Below, one piece after another: positions 26,089-34,071 of a stretch of 64,000 bases of DNA. This DNA is from Lachnospiraceae bacterium KH1T2 (GTDB lineage: Bacteria; Bacillota; Clostridia; Lachnospirales; Lachnospiraceae), in NCBI GenBank assembly GCA_900114405.1, contig FOSY01000011.1, positions 1 to 64,000 of the forward strand. The letters run 5' to 3'. The notes below the pieces were generated by a model. That model did no database searches. It worked only from the letters and a program-made list of their open reading frames with translations, and was not told the origin of the DNA. The position numbers and the translations under genes were made by a program. Position 1 is the stretch's first letter. Each line of letters begins with the position of its first letter.

Positions 26089-27120
26089 TTATAGAGTTAC
26101 TATGCACATTATCATCAGAATTAAAATTACTGATGCAGCATTCATTAATATTATCCAGAATGCTTTGATGAAGGGATTCTGTGATGAACATAAGGGAAAG
26201 TTTCTTTGAACATCTGAATAATTGCAGCTTATAAATATGATAGAGATAAAGATGAGCAGCAATCCCATGCGTTGTCCCCACAGTTGGCGTGGTGTCAGTG
26301 ATCTTTCTGAAGTTATATTGAGAGATATTCCAATAGCAAAAGCATAATAAATACCTGAAACTATCATTTTCCATGGAGTCTTGGTTCTGAATCCGGGAGG
26401 CAGTTCCAATGTGGATGAGGCACCGCCTGAGGATAAAGCCTTCTGTATTTGTATAACGGAGGAATATCTGTCTTTTTTATTCAATTGAGTGCATTTTTCA
26501 ATAATAGTATTGAATGAATTGTATTTTTCCGGCATGGAATCAGCCATTTGACGCATCATAATACCGATTGCATATATATCAGTTTCAGGTTACGAAGCTC
26601 CGAAGCCATATTGCTCAGGGGCAGCATAGCCTTCAGTACCAAGGAGCGTAGTGTCGATAGATGACGTTGGGTCATACTTTTTGGCTGCATTGAAATCGAT
26701 AAGGAAAATATGACCACAATTTGTGATGATAATATTTGTTGGTTTGATATCTCTGTGTATGATCGCCGGCTCGGCAGTATGGAGTGAATTAAGTATTTCG
26801 CATAGTTCGCTTATGTATGATCTGATATCAGCGGCACTTAATTTTGTAGAGGCTATTTTTTCATGAAGTGTATTGCCTGAGATATATTCTTCGATCACTG
26901 TAAGTGTGCCTTGCTCTTCATACATGGCTTGAATCTTAGGAATACCCGAAATGTGATTATTGAATAAGAAATCATATACGTCATGATTATAAACATTCAA
27001 AATTTTTTTAACATAGAATTTGCCTGTTTGCACATGTTGAACAAGGAAAATTTTGTGGGATTTATTAATTACGGCAACTTCTTTGTAATAAGAAATTGCC
27101 AGTCGATCTGAATAATCCAA
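26089..27120 (-). pseudogene. Ser/Thr protein kinase with an in-frame stop codon
   Basis: A single 343-codon frame is interrupted once, by TAA at 26590-26592. Upstream lies a Hanks-type kinase: the catalytic loop is IIHRDIKPTNIII, the metal motif reads DFN (LIDFNAAK) instead of DFG, and the activation segment is GTEGYAAPEQYGFGAS. After the stop the same frame continues PETDIYAIGIMMRQMADSM, the expected next kinase helix, then about three membrane segments. In related sequences a Ser or Thr usually follows, so TCA to TAA is a likely change. The start is a TTG at 27120 with AAAGG upstream. Either a recent nonsense mutation, a sequencing error or readthrough. It is divergent from a helix-turn-helix gene. 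Confidence 0.8.
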
Positions 27121-27169
27121 AATAGAAGCCTTTCATTAATAACATTTTATGTTTTTAATATTATATCAG

Positions 27170-27281
27170 CTAGTATAACTGTTTTTAATAACCTGGACTA
27201 AACACTAACGATGCAAACTCTCATCATCAAAGAATTTACATCGTTAGTATAAGTCCAGATAATTAAAAACAGCAATACTAG
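27170..27281 (+). repeat. 112-bp structured repeat, copy B
   Basis: Nested palindrome: CTAGTAT/ATACTAG, CTGTTTTTAAT/ATTAAAAACAG, CTGGACT/AGTCCAG and CTAACGATG/CATCGTTAG, around the loop CAAACTCTCATCATCAAAGA. Compared with copy C, two base pairs of the inner stem change from A-T to G-C on both sides. The last two bases overlap the AGGAG ribosome binding site of the downstream gene (27280-27284). Confidence 0.85.
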
Positions 27282-27290
27282 GAGTTTTAC

Positions 27291-27752
27291 ATGGTAGAAA
27301 AAGATACATATGAATTAGAAAAAGTACTTAAGAATACGCATTCTTCTGATTTCGACAAATATTGTGAAGCCAACAGGCATTCGATGATAGAAGGTAATGA
27401 TGAGTTCGGAGTATATATAAAAAGATTATTAGCTGAAAAGAAACTAACACAACAAAATGTTTTTTTGAAAGCGGATATTCCGGAAAGATATGGATATAAA
27501 CTTTTGTCAGGTGAAAAACATACTAAGCAAAGGGATGTGATACTCAGAATTTGTTATGCGGCAAAGCTTACATTGGATGAAACGCAGCGGGCGCTTAGGC
27601 TGTATGAGCTTCCTGAACTCTATGCAAAAATTCCAAGAGATGCACTTTTGATGATAGCATTTAATGAACGTCCGGGGAGCATCATAGATGTAAATGCTCT
27701 TTTGAGAAAACATAAGCTGGATATGCTTAGAACTAGCGGAAGTCAGGAATAG
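27291..27752 (+). CDS. Helix-turn-helix (XRE-like) protein paired with a Ser/Thr kinase
   Basis: A 153-aa protein. Residues about 38-100 look like an XRE-type helix-turn-helix: GVYIKRLLAEKKLTQQNVFL, then a recognition-helix region containing ERYGYKLLSGEKHTKQRD, followed by a helical tail (RALRLYELPELYAKIPRDAL). ATG at 27291 follows AGGAG, which abuts structured repeat B. It is transcribed divergently from the broken kinase gene, a pairing seen repeatedly in Lachnospiraceae; the protein may be a kinase substrate or regulator. This last point is inference. Confidence 0.75.
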   Translation: MVEKDTYELEKVLKNTHSSDFDKYCEANRHSMIEGNDEFGVYIKRLLAEKKLTQQNVFLKADIPERYGYKLLSGEKHTKQRDVILRICYAAKLTLDETQRALRLYELPELYAKIPRDALLMIAFNERPGSIIDVNALLRKHKLDMLRTSGSQE

Positions 27753-27757
27753 TGAAT

Positions 27758-27783
27758 GAAAATTACCACCGTTGTGGGGGCAA
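27758..27783. repeat. CCACC-GGGGG palindrome, right copy
   Basis: GAAAATTACCACCGTTGTGG continuing GGGCAA, similar to the sequence at 26025-26052 (same GAAAATT start, CCACC, TGTGG and AA end). It lies 6 bp after the stop of the helix-turn-helix gene. Confidence 0.5.
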
Positions 27784-27888
27784 CGGATGTGCCTTTGGAA
27801 TGATAAAATTATCTTAGTAGGGTTCGTGAACTTTATTATGAGCTGGATACATTCCGTACTATAGAAGAGACGGATGTTATAAGGTTTT

Positions 27889-28000
27889 CTAGTATAACGT
27901 TTTTTAATAATCTGGACTAAACACTGGCGATGCAAACTCTCATCAGCAAAGAATTTACATCGCCAGTATAAGTCCGGCTAATTAAAAAAAGTTATACTAG
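27889..28000 (+). repeat. 112-bp structured repeat, copy C
   Basis: The most regular copy: outer stem CTAGTATAAC/GTTATACTAG, then TTTTTTAAT/ATTAAAAAA, CTGGACT/AGTCCGG and ACTGGCGATG/CATCGCCAGT. It ends 13 bp before the AGGAGG of the next gene. It is about 85% identical by eye to copy B over the whole 112 bp. Confidence 0.85.
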
Positions 28001-28029
28001 TAAGTAAAAAATCAGGAGGGATGATATCT

Positions 28030-28374
28030 ATGAAAGCATGGAAACTTGTTTCAGGAATTTTGTCAATTATTATGTTTTTTATCGTTATGCTGCAGTCATG
28101 TGCGGCCGGAGTAGTTGATGCAATAAATGATGAAGGCGGAACTTCCGGTGGAGCCGGGTTCATTGTCGGATTTCTGATGCTTGCCGGAGGTATTACTTCT
28201 ATTGCGACGAAAGGAAGCACTGGCAAAGGTGGGGATGTTGCATTGATGATAATGTTCGGAGCGGCCGCATTGATAGGTATTACATGCGCAGGAATTTATA
28301 CAGATTTGGTTATATGGGGCTTTTGGTGCCTGATAAATGCAGTGCTGGCACTGGTTTCTATGAAAAGAAAATAA
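28030..28374 (+). CDS. Small membrane protein of unknown function
   Basis: A 114-aa hydrophobic protein with about four predicted membrane segments (for example LVSGILSIIMFFIVMLQSC, FIVGFLMLAGGITSI, IMFGAAALIGITCAG, GFWCLINAVLALVS). The ATG at 28030 is chosen because AGGAGG lies 10-11 nt upstream; the ATG at 28021 would abut it. The loop after the first segment is rich in Gly and Asp. Small proteins of this layout are common in Lachnospiraceae, but I know of no function. It stands alone behind structured repeat C and has its own terminator. Confidence 0.65.
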   Translation: MKAWKLVSGILSIIMFFIVMLQSCAAGVVDAINDEGGTSGGAGFIVGFLMLAGGITSIATKGSTGKGGDVALMIMFGAAALIGITCAGIYTDLVIWGFWCLINAVLALVSMKRK

Positions 28375-28391
28375 AAGTAGAGTATGAGGTG

Positions 28392-28431
28392 ATCCCGCTT
28401 GGATATAAGATGTATCCGGGCGGGATTTTTT
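28392..28431 (+). terminator. Terminator after the small membrane protein gene
   Basis: ATCCCGCTTGGATA (28392-28405) pairs with TATCCGGGCGGGAT (28413-28426, wobbles) and is followed by TTTTT. Confidence 0.85.
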
Positions 28432-28512
28432 ACTTAAGTATTTTATTAGATATTACGAAATAAACATAGAGGTATGCAGTTGGTGCAAGAGTGAACCATT
28501 TAGGGGGAATAG

Positions 28513-30603
28513 ATGAAACTAAACATCAATATGATATATAATCCTACAATTGATATCCTCATTGCAGTTGCATCGCATGGCGGAGTTGAAGAATGTATAA
28601 ATATGCTTGGAAGATTTTTGAAAGGCAAAGGATGTCGTGTTCGAGTTATACAGCTTGTATATGAGGGAGATTATTGGACTGATAGTTCTATAGAATTTAA
28701 TTATATTTATAGTACTAGAGAAAATCATTGTGCACAGGATTTTATAGATGGATATGCTGACTTCCTTCAGCGAGAAGGTATTCCCAACATGACTATAGCC
28801 GCTGCGTGGCCTATGATGACATATGTGGCTTACAGAGCATCTGTAAAGGTAAAGAAAGACTTTATAATAGCGTCATGGCTTCATGCGCCTCTGAATATGT
28901 ACAAAAGTGCAGGATATGGAAATGAAGATCATTTGAAATATGCAGACGTTCATTTTGCGATCAGCAATGAGATTGCTTCGGCAATATCGCAGGAAGTGCC
29001 TTCTGCTGTTATTTATCGAGTGAATAATCCTGTGAATATGTCTAAGATTCACAGAGTAAATAAATTAGGGGAAAAGACACTTCTTTTTGTGGGACGTTTA
29101 TCTGCAGAAAAAAATATAGGCATAATACTCAGTGCCATAGCTATCGCTAAATCATCATGGAAATTGATAATAGTAGGCGATGGTGACGAGAAAAACGCGT
29201 TGCAAAAATTAGCTGAAGAACTCATGATCAGCGATAGAGTCACGTTTATAGGCTGGTCGAAAGATCCATGGAAATACGCCCAAGAGGCAAGTGCACTGGT
29301 TTTGTCTTCTTTATATGAAGGCTCTCCATTAGCAGCAATAGAAGCGCTAAGTTGTGGACTGCCTGTAATCGCTAATGAATCAAGCAAGGTGAATGAGATC
29401 ATAATCCATGAAAAAAATGGATACATGTACCCGGACAATAATATAAAGGAACTTGCTGAAATATTAGATGGTATTGCTGATGGAGCACTTCCCACTATTT
29501 CACCGGATTATTGCAGAGAGTCGGCACGAAATTATAATTCTGATATTACACTATATGATTTTTATGTAAAAATATATGCTTCTTCAAATGGCAGAAAACT
29601 TTTTCAAAATTTTTATCCGAAAAAGGTTCAGCCTATAAATGATAAGATAAGCGTGGTTATACCGTGTAAGAATGTAGATAAATATCTAAAAAGGTGCTTG
29701 GACAGTGTCATAAAGCAGACTATAGGCCTCGAACATATAGAAATAATTACAGTAGATGATTGCTCGACAGATGACACGTTGAAAATACTTCTGGATTATG
29801 AAAAAAATTACCCTGAAAATATATGTGTAGTACAATTGTCTGAAACGCAGGGACCTGGTGCAGCGCGAAATGCAGGACTTGAATATTGTCGTGGAGAGTA
29901 CATTACATTTATAGATTCGGATGATTGTATATCGGAAGATATGCTTGAACTACTTTACTTGTCTGCGGTGCTTTATCCTACTGATGTAGTTGATTGTGAA
30001 TTTGAGATGTTCTCAGATAATATGCCGTCATCTAAGGCATCCAACGATGTACATTCAGCTGCTTACGTGATTGAAAACAGCGATGACAGGCAAAAACTTT
30101 TTATTGAACATGCCTTTATTTCATCAGTTTGGGGCAGATTATATAGGAAAGATTTTTTACAAAAAAATCCGATGATACATTTTCCGGAAGCTACAACAAT
30201 GGAAGACATGTACTTTTGCTATTGTGCATTGGGAACTGCATGTTCATGGCAGAGTATTCAATTCAAAGGCTATTATTATTTCAAAAATCCTTCAGGAATA
30301 ATGCGTTCAAAAAATACAGCAAATTATTATATGGATGTACATCGCGTATTTAAGAAACTTGTTGATACGTTTGAAGTTTTGAGGATTAAAGAATCCTGTA
30401 AAGAAGAACTTGCATATGTATACTACAAAAAGAATTTTACGCAGATAGTTGAGTATATGATGATCAACTTTGATTCATTTCCTAAAGAAAATTATGAGAT
30501 AATAAGAGAATATTTGAAAACTCTTTTTTCTGGCGATGTAAATAATAAATATCTTGATGAGTCAGAAAAAAGGATGCTGTTAAATGTTTTTGATGAAAAA
30601 TGA
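28513..30603 (+). CDS. Two-domain glycosyltransferase (GT4 + GT2 fusion)
   Basis: A 696-aa cytoplasmic glycosyltransferase with two catalytic domains. Residues about 1-355 are a GT4 (GT-B fold) enzyme: LLFVGRLSAEKNIGIILSAI, VGDGDEKNALQKLAEE and the nucleotide-sugar motif SLYEGSPLAAIEALSCGLPV. Residues about 370-610 are a GT2 (GT-A fold) enzyme: ISVVIPCKNVDKYLKRCLDS, VDDCSTDDTL, and the DSDD metal motif in YITFIDSDDCISED. Fusion suggests two consecutive sugar additions to one acceptor. ATG at 28513 follows AGGGGGAAT. Neighbours are an acyl carrier protein and, beyond it, a ligase. Confidence 0.9.
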   Translation: MKLNINMIYNPTIDILIAVASHGGVEECINMLGRFLKGKGCRVRVIQLVYEGDYWTDSSIEFNYIYSTRENHCAQDFIDGYADFLQREGIPNMTIAAAWPMMTYVAYRASVKVKKDFIIASWLHAPLNMYKSAGYGNEDHLKYADVHFAISNEIASAISQEVPSAVIYRVNNPVNMSKIHRVNKLGEKTLLFVGRLSAEKNIGIILSAIAIAKSSWKLIIVGDGDEKNALQKLAEELMISDRVTFIGWSKDPWKYAQEASALVLSSLYEGSPLAAIEALSCGLPVIANESSKVNEIIIHEKNGYMYPDNNIKELAEILDGIADGALPTISPDYCRESARNYNSDITLYDFYVKIYASSNGRKLFQNFYPKKVQPINDKISVVIPCKNVDKYLKRCLDSVIKQTIGLEHIEIITVDDCSTDDTLKILLDYEKNYPENICVVQLSETQGPGAARNAGLEYCRGEYITFIDSDDCISEDMLELLYLSAVLYPTDVVDCEFEMFSDNMPSSKASNDVHSAAYVIENSDDRQKLFIEHAFISSVWGRLYRKDFLQKNPMIHFPEATTMEDMYFCYCALGTACSWQSIQFKGYYYFKNPSGIMRSKNTANYYMDVHRVFKKLVDTFEVLRIKESCKEELAYVYYKKNFTQIVEYMMINFDSFPKENYEIIREYLKTLFSGDVNNKYLDESEKRMLLNVFDEK

Positions 30604-30610
30604 GCAAAAG

Positions 30611-30642
30611 ATAAGGTATGGGCGCGAATTCCCATACCTTAT
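30611..30642. terminator. Bidirectional terminator between the GT fusion and ACP genes
   Basis: ATAAGGTATGGG (30611-30622) pairs perfectly with CCCATACCTTAT (30631-30642), with an 8-nt loop. The genes on either side converge here. T tracts are weak. Confidence 0.7.
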
Positions 30643-30650
30643 AAATTGAC

Positions 30651-30878
30651 TTATTCTTCCCTGAGTTTCTGAATAAGCTCCCAAATAGCTTCAACTGAAT
30701 TGAAGTTTTCTGGAAGAAGATCATTTACATTGATCTCTATTTCAAAGTGATCATTTATCTCACTAACGATTGAAATAATATCAAATGAGTCAAGAATCTC
30801 GTCATCTATAAGAGACTCTTCGTTTTCGAAGTCCACATCAGAGCGAACATCACTAAGAATTTCAAGTAATTCGTCCAT
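30651..30878 (-). CDS. Acyl carrier protein
   Basis: A 75-aa acidic carrier protein. The phosphopantetheine attachment site is Ser31 in EILDSFDII. Helix pattern and length match the ACP/DltC group. The ATG follows AGGAGAAATAAAG on the minus strand. It is separate from fatty-acid synthesis genes. It faces an adenylating ligase across a 570-bp palindromic region, and the pair resembles DltC/DltA or a stand-alone activation-carrier set that charges an acyl or aminoacyl group for later transfer. The group carried is unknown. Confidence 0.92.
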   Translation of the reverse strand: MDELLEILSDVRSDVDFENEESLIDDEILDSFDIISIVSEINDHFEIEINVNDLLPENFNSVEAIWELIQKLREE

Positions 30879-30968
30879 CTTTATTTCTCCTTTCTCACAT
30901 ATTTTAACTAATAATAACCATCATTGCAATAAAACATCTTTGCTGATATGATTTTAGTTGCAGTTTCG

Positions 30969-31328
30969 GTTACTGTTCACTCGCTTCTAGTGTATTGACA
31001 CGTTCTAAATCAAACTAATGTCATATCTCGAAATCGCCAACATAAGGCTCATTCGAGCTATGACATAAGTTTAATTATGAATGTGTCAAAACACTGTGTA
31101 TTGACACGTTCTAAATTAAACTAATGCCCTATCTTGAAATCGCCAACATAAGGCTCATTCGAGCTATGACATAAGTTTAATTATGAATGTGTCAAAACAC
31201 TAGCTCGCTTCAGTAACGGGTTTTGCCATTAGAGATTGCCTATGGCAATGGGCAAAACCCAGTGGCTTACCAAGTATATTGGGGCATAACTGCGCAGCGT
31301 AGTGCGCAGTTTGCCTCTGAACAGTAAC
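30969..31328. mobile_element. MITE-like element with terminal inverted repeats and target duplication
   Basis: The ends are exact 11-bp inverted repeats, GTTACTGTTCA (30969-30979) and TGAACAGTAAC (31318-31328). They are flanked directly by an 8-bp repeat, CAGTTTCG, at 30961-30968 and 31329-31336, the signature of transposase-mediated insertion. The 360-bp interior encodes no protein. It holds two tandem 106-bp palindromes and two more hairpins: GGGTTTTGCC/GGCAAAACCC (31218-31260) and AACTGCGCA/TGCGCAGTT (31288-31311). It lies between the divergent ACP and ligase genes. Confidence 0.75.
30989..31201. repeat. Two tandem 106-bp palindromic repeats
   Basis: Units begin near 30989 and 31095 with period 106. 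Each reads TGTATTGACACGTTCTAAAT at the start and TGAATGTGTCAAAACACT at the end, so the ends pair. An inner stem pairs TAATGTCATATCTCGAA-like sequence with TTCGAGCTATGACATAAG. The two units differ at only a few positions. The outer bases form CTAG at both ends. Confidence 0.85.
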
Positions 31329-31411
31329 CAGTTTCGTACAAAGTACCGTCATGGGTTGTACGTTAATAATAATATCAGAAAAAGATTAGAAATAGCCCAG
31401 AGAAAGGAAGA

Positions 31412-31442
31412 ATCCAATCACTTTTCTAAAATGATTGGATTA
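31412..31442 (+). promoter_or_regulatory. Hairpin just upstream of the ligase start
   Basis: AATCCAATCA (31412-31421) pairs perfectly with TGATTGGATT (31433-31442) around an 11-nt loop. It lies about 10 bp before the chosen ATG at 31452 and has no T run, so it may affect translation rather than termination. Confidence 0.5.
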
Positions 31443-31451
31443 TACGTGAAA

Positions 31452-32924
31452 ATGAATTCAATATTAAAACAGATTTCTATATATGCAGCAGATGAAAAAA
31501 AATCAAATACATTGATGCTTGCTGACAGTAAAAAAGAGCTGACTTATGGTGAAGCATGGAGGCTTATCCGTTCTGCAGCTGCACGTATAAGAGAGTTTAA
31601 TCTTGCAAAGGGAAGTGCTGTTCTCATACATTGCACGCAGAATTGTGCTTTTATCGTATCAATTCTTGGTGTTCAGTTAGCAGGTCTTGTGGCTGTTCCG
31701 CTTGAAAAGGGAGCAAGTGAGCTGAGAATTGATGAAATATCAGCTGATTCAAAAGCAGTTCTGTCGATAGGTCCGGCGAAACTTGCTTCAGATAAACTTC
31801 CTTTCATAGATTCAGAAAGTATATATGAAGAGAAAGAAGTTCCTTCCGATAGTGAATTTTCTTTTCCGGAATCAGGTGAGACTGCTGAAATACTTTTTTC
31901 AACAGGTACTACAGGTAAATCAAAGGGCATTGTCATTACACATGGTAATAATGTGGCTATCGCTGAAAATATCAGTAGTGGAACAGGTATGAAGGAAGGG
32001 AATATCGAGCTTATCCCGATGCCGCTTTCACACAGTCATGGTCTTAGAACAGTATATGCAAATGTCTATGCCGGAAATACGTGTGTTTTTGTAAATGGTG
32101 TTCTTATGATCAAACTTCTTTTCAATATGCTTGATAAGTATAAGTGTACTGCACTTGATATGGCACCATCAATGCTTAGCGTGATCTTTAAGCTTTCAGG
32201 TGACAGTCTTTCAAACTACAAGGATCAGCTGGATTATATAGAGCTTGGAAGCGCACCGCTCGTGGAGGAAGATAAAAAACATCTCTGCGAACTGCTCCCG
32301 AATACACGCCTCTATAATTTTTATGGCTCTACAGAGTCAGGCAGAACCTGTGCGCTTAATTTCAACGATGGTGTCGAGCGTCCGTCATGCATTGGACTTC
32401 CTACTCAAAATGCAAAGTTTATCTTTGTTGATAAGGAGCGAAATGAGATCACTGCGACAAAAGAAAATCCAGGATTCATCGCAACAGGCGGCTCAATGAA
32501 TATGAAAGAATACCTCAATGCACCTGAGCTTACAGCAAAGGCTGCTGAGAATGGCTTCATTTATACGAATGATCTTGGTTATAAAGATGAGGAAGGTTAT
32601 ATTTATTGCCTTGGACGAGAAGATGATGTGATAAATTGTGCAGGTATAAAGATAAGCCCTGATGAAATAGAGAATATAGCGAAAAAATTCGAGGGAATAG
32701 CAGATTGTGCATGCGTGCCGGCTCCTGACAAAATGCAGGGACAGGTTCCGAAGCTTTTCATATCTGTGAGCATACCGAAAGACAAGTTTGATATGGTGGC
32801 ATATAGAGAATTTTTGAAAAATAATCTTGATTCTAACAAATATCCAAAAATTGTTGAATTTATCGATGTTATACCACGTACTTCAAATGGAAAACTTCAG
32901 CGTAAGAAGCTGCTGGCGCTTTGA
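31452..32924 (+). CDS. Acyl/aminoacyl adenylate-forming ligase (ANL superfamily)
   Basis: A 490-aa enzyme that activates a carboxylic acid with ATP. Core motifs are ILFSTGTTGKSKGIVITHG (phosphate loop), YNFYGSTESGR, YTNDLGYKDEEGYIYCLGR, and the C-terminal lysine in RTSNGKLQRKK. The start is uncertain: ATG at 31452 fits family N-termini (MNSILKQISIYAADE), but no strong ribosome binding site is seen. The frame is open back to 31302 through MITE sequence. It is divergent from an acyl carrier protein gene, the likely acceptor of its product. DltA-like and fatty-acyl-AMP ligase readings are both possible. Confidence 0.85.
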   Translation: MNSILKQISIYAADEKKSNTLMLADSKKELTYGEAWRLIRSAAARIREFNLAKGSAVLIHCTQNCAFIVSILGVQLAGLVAVPLEKGASELRIDEISADSKAVLSIGPAKLASDKLPFIDSESIYEEKEVPSDSEFSFPESGETAEILFSTGTTGKSKGIVITHGNNVAIAENISSGTGMKEGNIELIPMPLSHSHGLRTVYANVYAGNTCVFVNGVLMIKLLFNMLDKYKCTALDMAPSMLSVIFKLSGDSLSNYKDQLDYIELGSAPLVEEDKKHLCELLPNTRLYNFYGSTESGRTCALNFNDGVERPSCIGLPTQNAKFIFVDKERNEITATKENPGFIATGGSMNMKEYLNAPELTAKAAENGFIYTNDLGYKDEEGYIYCLGREDDVINCAGIKISPDEIENIAKKFEGIADCACVPAPDKMQGQVPKLFISVSIPKDKFDMVAYREFLKNNLDSNKYPKIVEFIDVIPRTSNGKLQRKKLLAL

Positions 32925-32934
32925 TGATCGCTAA

Positions 32935-32976
32935 AAAAAATGCCGTTCAGATGAGAGGTCTGAACGGCATTTTTTA
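32935..32976. terminator. Bidirectional terminator between ligase and radical SAM genes
   Basis: AAAAAATGCCGTTCAGA (32935-32951) pairs perfectly with TCTGAACGGCATTTTTT (32959-32975) around a 7-nt loop. Confidence 0.95.
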
Positions 32977-32977
32977 C

Positions 32978-33844
32978 TTAGAGCTGCTCACCCGGTGTAA
33001 CTTTAATACCGAGAGCATGGTCACAGTAATTGCAGGCGTCAGCATAGTCACTGAGCATGAAATTCCTGAATTTATTTCTGAAATCTTTACGATCGAGATT
33101 TGCACGTGTGTCGAAGCAGTCGTGCTCACTCTTCATATAGCCAAGATCATAGAGATGGGCACCTCTTGCACAGAGGAAGATCTTTCCATTGAGGATTGCT
33201 TTACAATATCTGGAAGAATAGCATCTGTTATATTCGCGCCTGAGCTGATCTACATTCTTTCCGCGGTATTCTGTGCCGCCCGGTGAAACCCATGAGTTGA
33301 CTTTGTCAGGGATGTACTTTATGTTTTCACGCTTGCATAGCTCGATGAGCTGATCGACCTTCTGGGTTTTAACACCATAATCACTTATTTCGACGAAGAC
33401 TCTAGGGTTTTTGATGATCTTGATCATTTCTTCGTCCGGAATTATTGTTGCATTAGTGGTGATAGAGATATACATGAAATTCTTCTTGGTAAGTGCGTAC
33501 TTAAGTATCTCCTTAAAGTGAGGATATACAAAAGGTTCGCCGCCGATAAGAGAGAATTTAACAACTCGGTCAAGACGGTCTGAAAGACGATCGATATCTT
33601 TCTTTAAAACATCAAGGTCGATATTATAAGGGTTTACGTAGTGAGGCATGAGATTGTTGCAGTTCTTGCACTTAAGAGAACAGCGTGTTGTCATGACCAT
33701 TACGATATCAGGATAGATCTCACGCCATGGAAGTATGCAATCGCTGACAGTTCCAAGCCACTCGCCGATACTGCGCCTTCCCGGAATCACATTTTTAATA
33801 AGATATATAGATGGTTTTATGATTTTATCAAGATATTTTTTCAT
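32978..33844 (-). CDS. Radical SAM protein with partial SPASM-like C-terminus
   Basis: A 288-aa iron-sulfur enzyme. The cluster motif is RCSLKCKNC (Cys55, Cys59, Cys62), with GGEP in SLIGGEPFVYPHFKEILKY. C-terminal cysteines (RYCKAILNGKIFLCARGAH and ACNYCDHA) suggest at least one auxiliary cluster, as in SPASM/twitch proteins. Similar proteins occur in polysaccharide clusters; no precursor peptide gene is visible nearby. The substrate is unknown. It converges with the ligase gene and is divergent from a TupA-like ATP-grasp gene. Confidence 0.88.
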   Translation of the reverse strand: MKKYLDKIIKPSIYLIKNVIPGRRSIGEWLGTVSDCILPWREIYPDIVMVMTTRCSLKCKNCNNLMPHYVNPYNIDLDVLKKDIDRLSDRLDRVVKFSLIGGEPFVYPHFKEILKYALTKKNFMYISITTNATIIPDEEMIKIIKNPRVFVEISDYGVKTQKVDQLIELCKRENIKYIPDKVNSWVSPGGTEYRGKNVDQLRREYNRCYSSRYCKAILNGKIFLCARGAHLYDLGYMKSEHDCFDTRANLDRKDFRNKFRNFMLSDYADACNYCDHALGIKVTPGEQL

Positions 33845-33970
33845 CCTGCTTTCTCCATTCGTTAAAATATGTTAAGCCGCTTTATTGTAGCACAAGGGAA
33901 AGGTTTGTTCAAATTTTTGCAGCTTTTAATTAATGCTGATTTGAGTTATAATAACGACGTTTACAGTTCA

Positions 33971-33996
33971 GAGGCGGCAGGAAGTGCTTCGCCGCC
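33971..33996. repeat. Hairpin between radical SAM and ATP-grasp genes
   Basis: GGCGGC and GCCGCC pair around a loop of about 13 nt that can add further pairing (GAAG/CTTC). ACAGTTCAG occurs twice around it (33963 and 34022). Role unknown. Confidence 0.35.
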
Positions 33997-34071
33997 GACA
34001 ATGTAAGAAAATGATATGTGACAGTTCAGCGAAGCTTAAAACTGTTATAAAACCCTAATGGAGAATATATT

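Noticed and set aside
30989..31201. A CRISPR array
   Set aside because: Only two units of 106 bp without spacers, each a palindrome; no cas genes in the window.
31302..31451. An N-terminal extension of the adenylating ligase
   Set aside because: It would be encoded by the end of the MITE and a hairpin; family members start near residue 51 of that reading.
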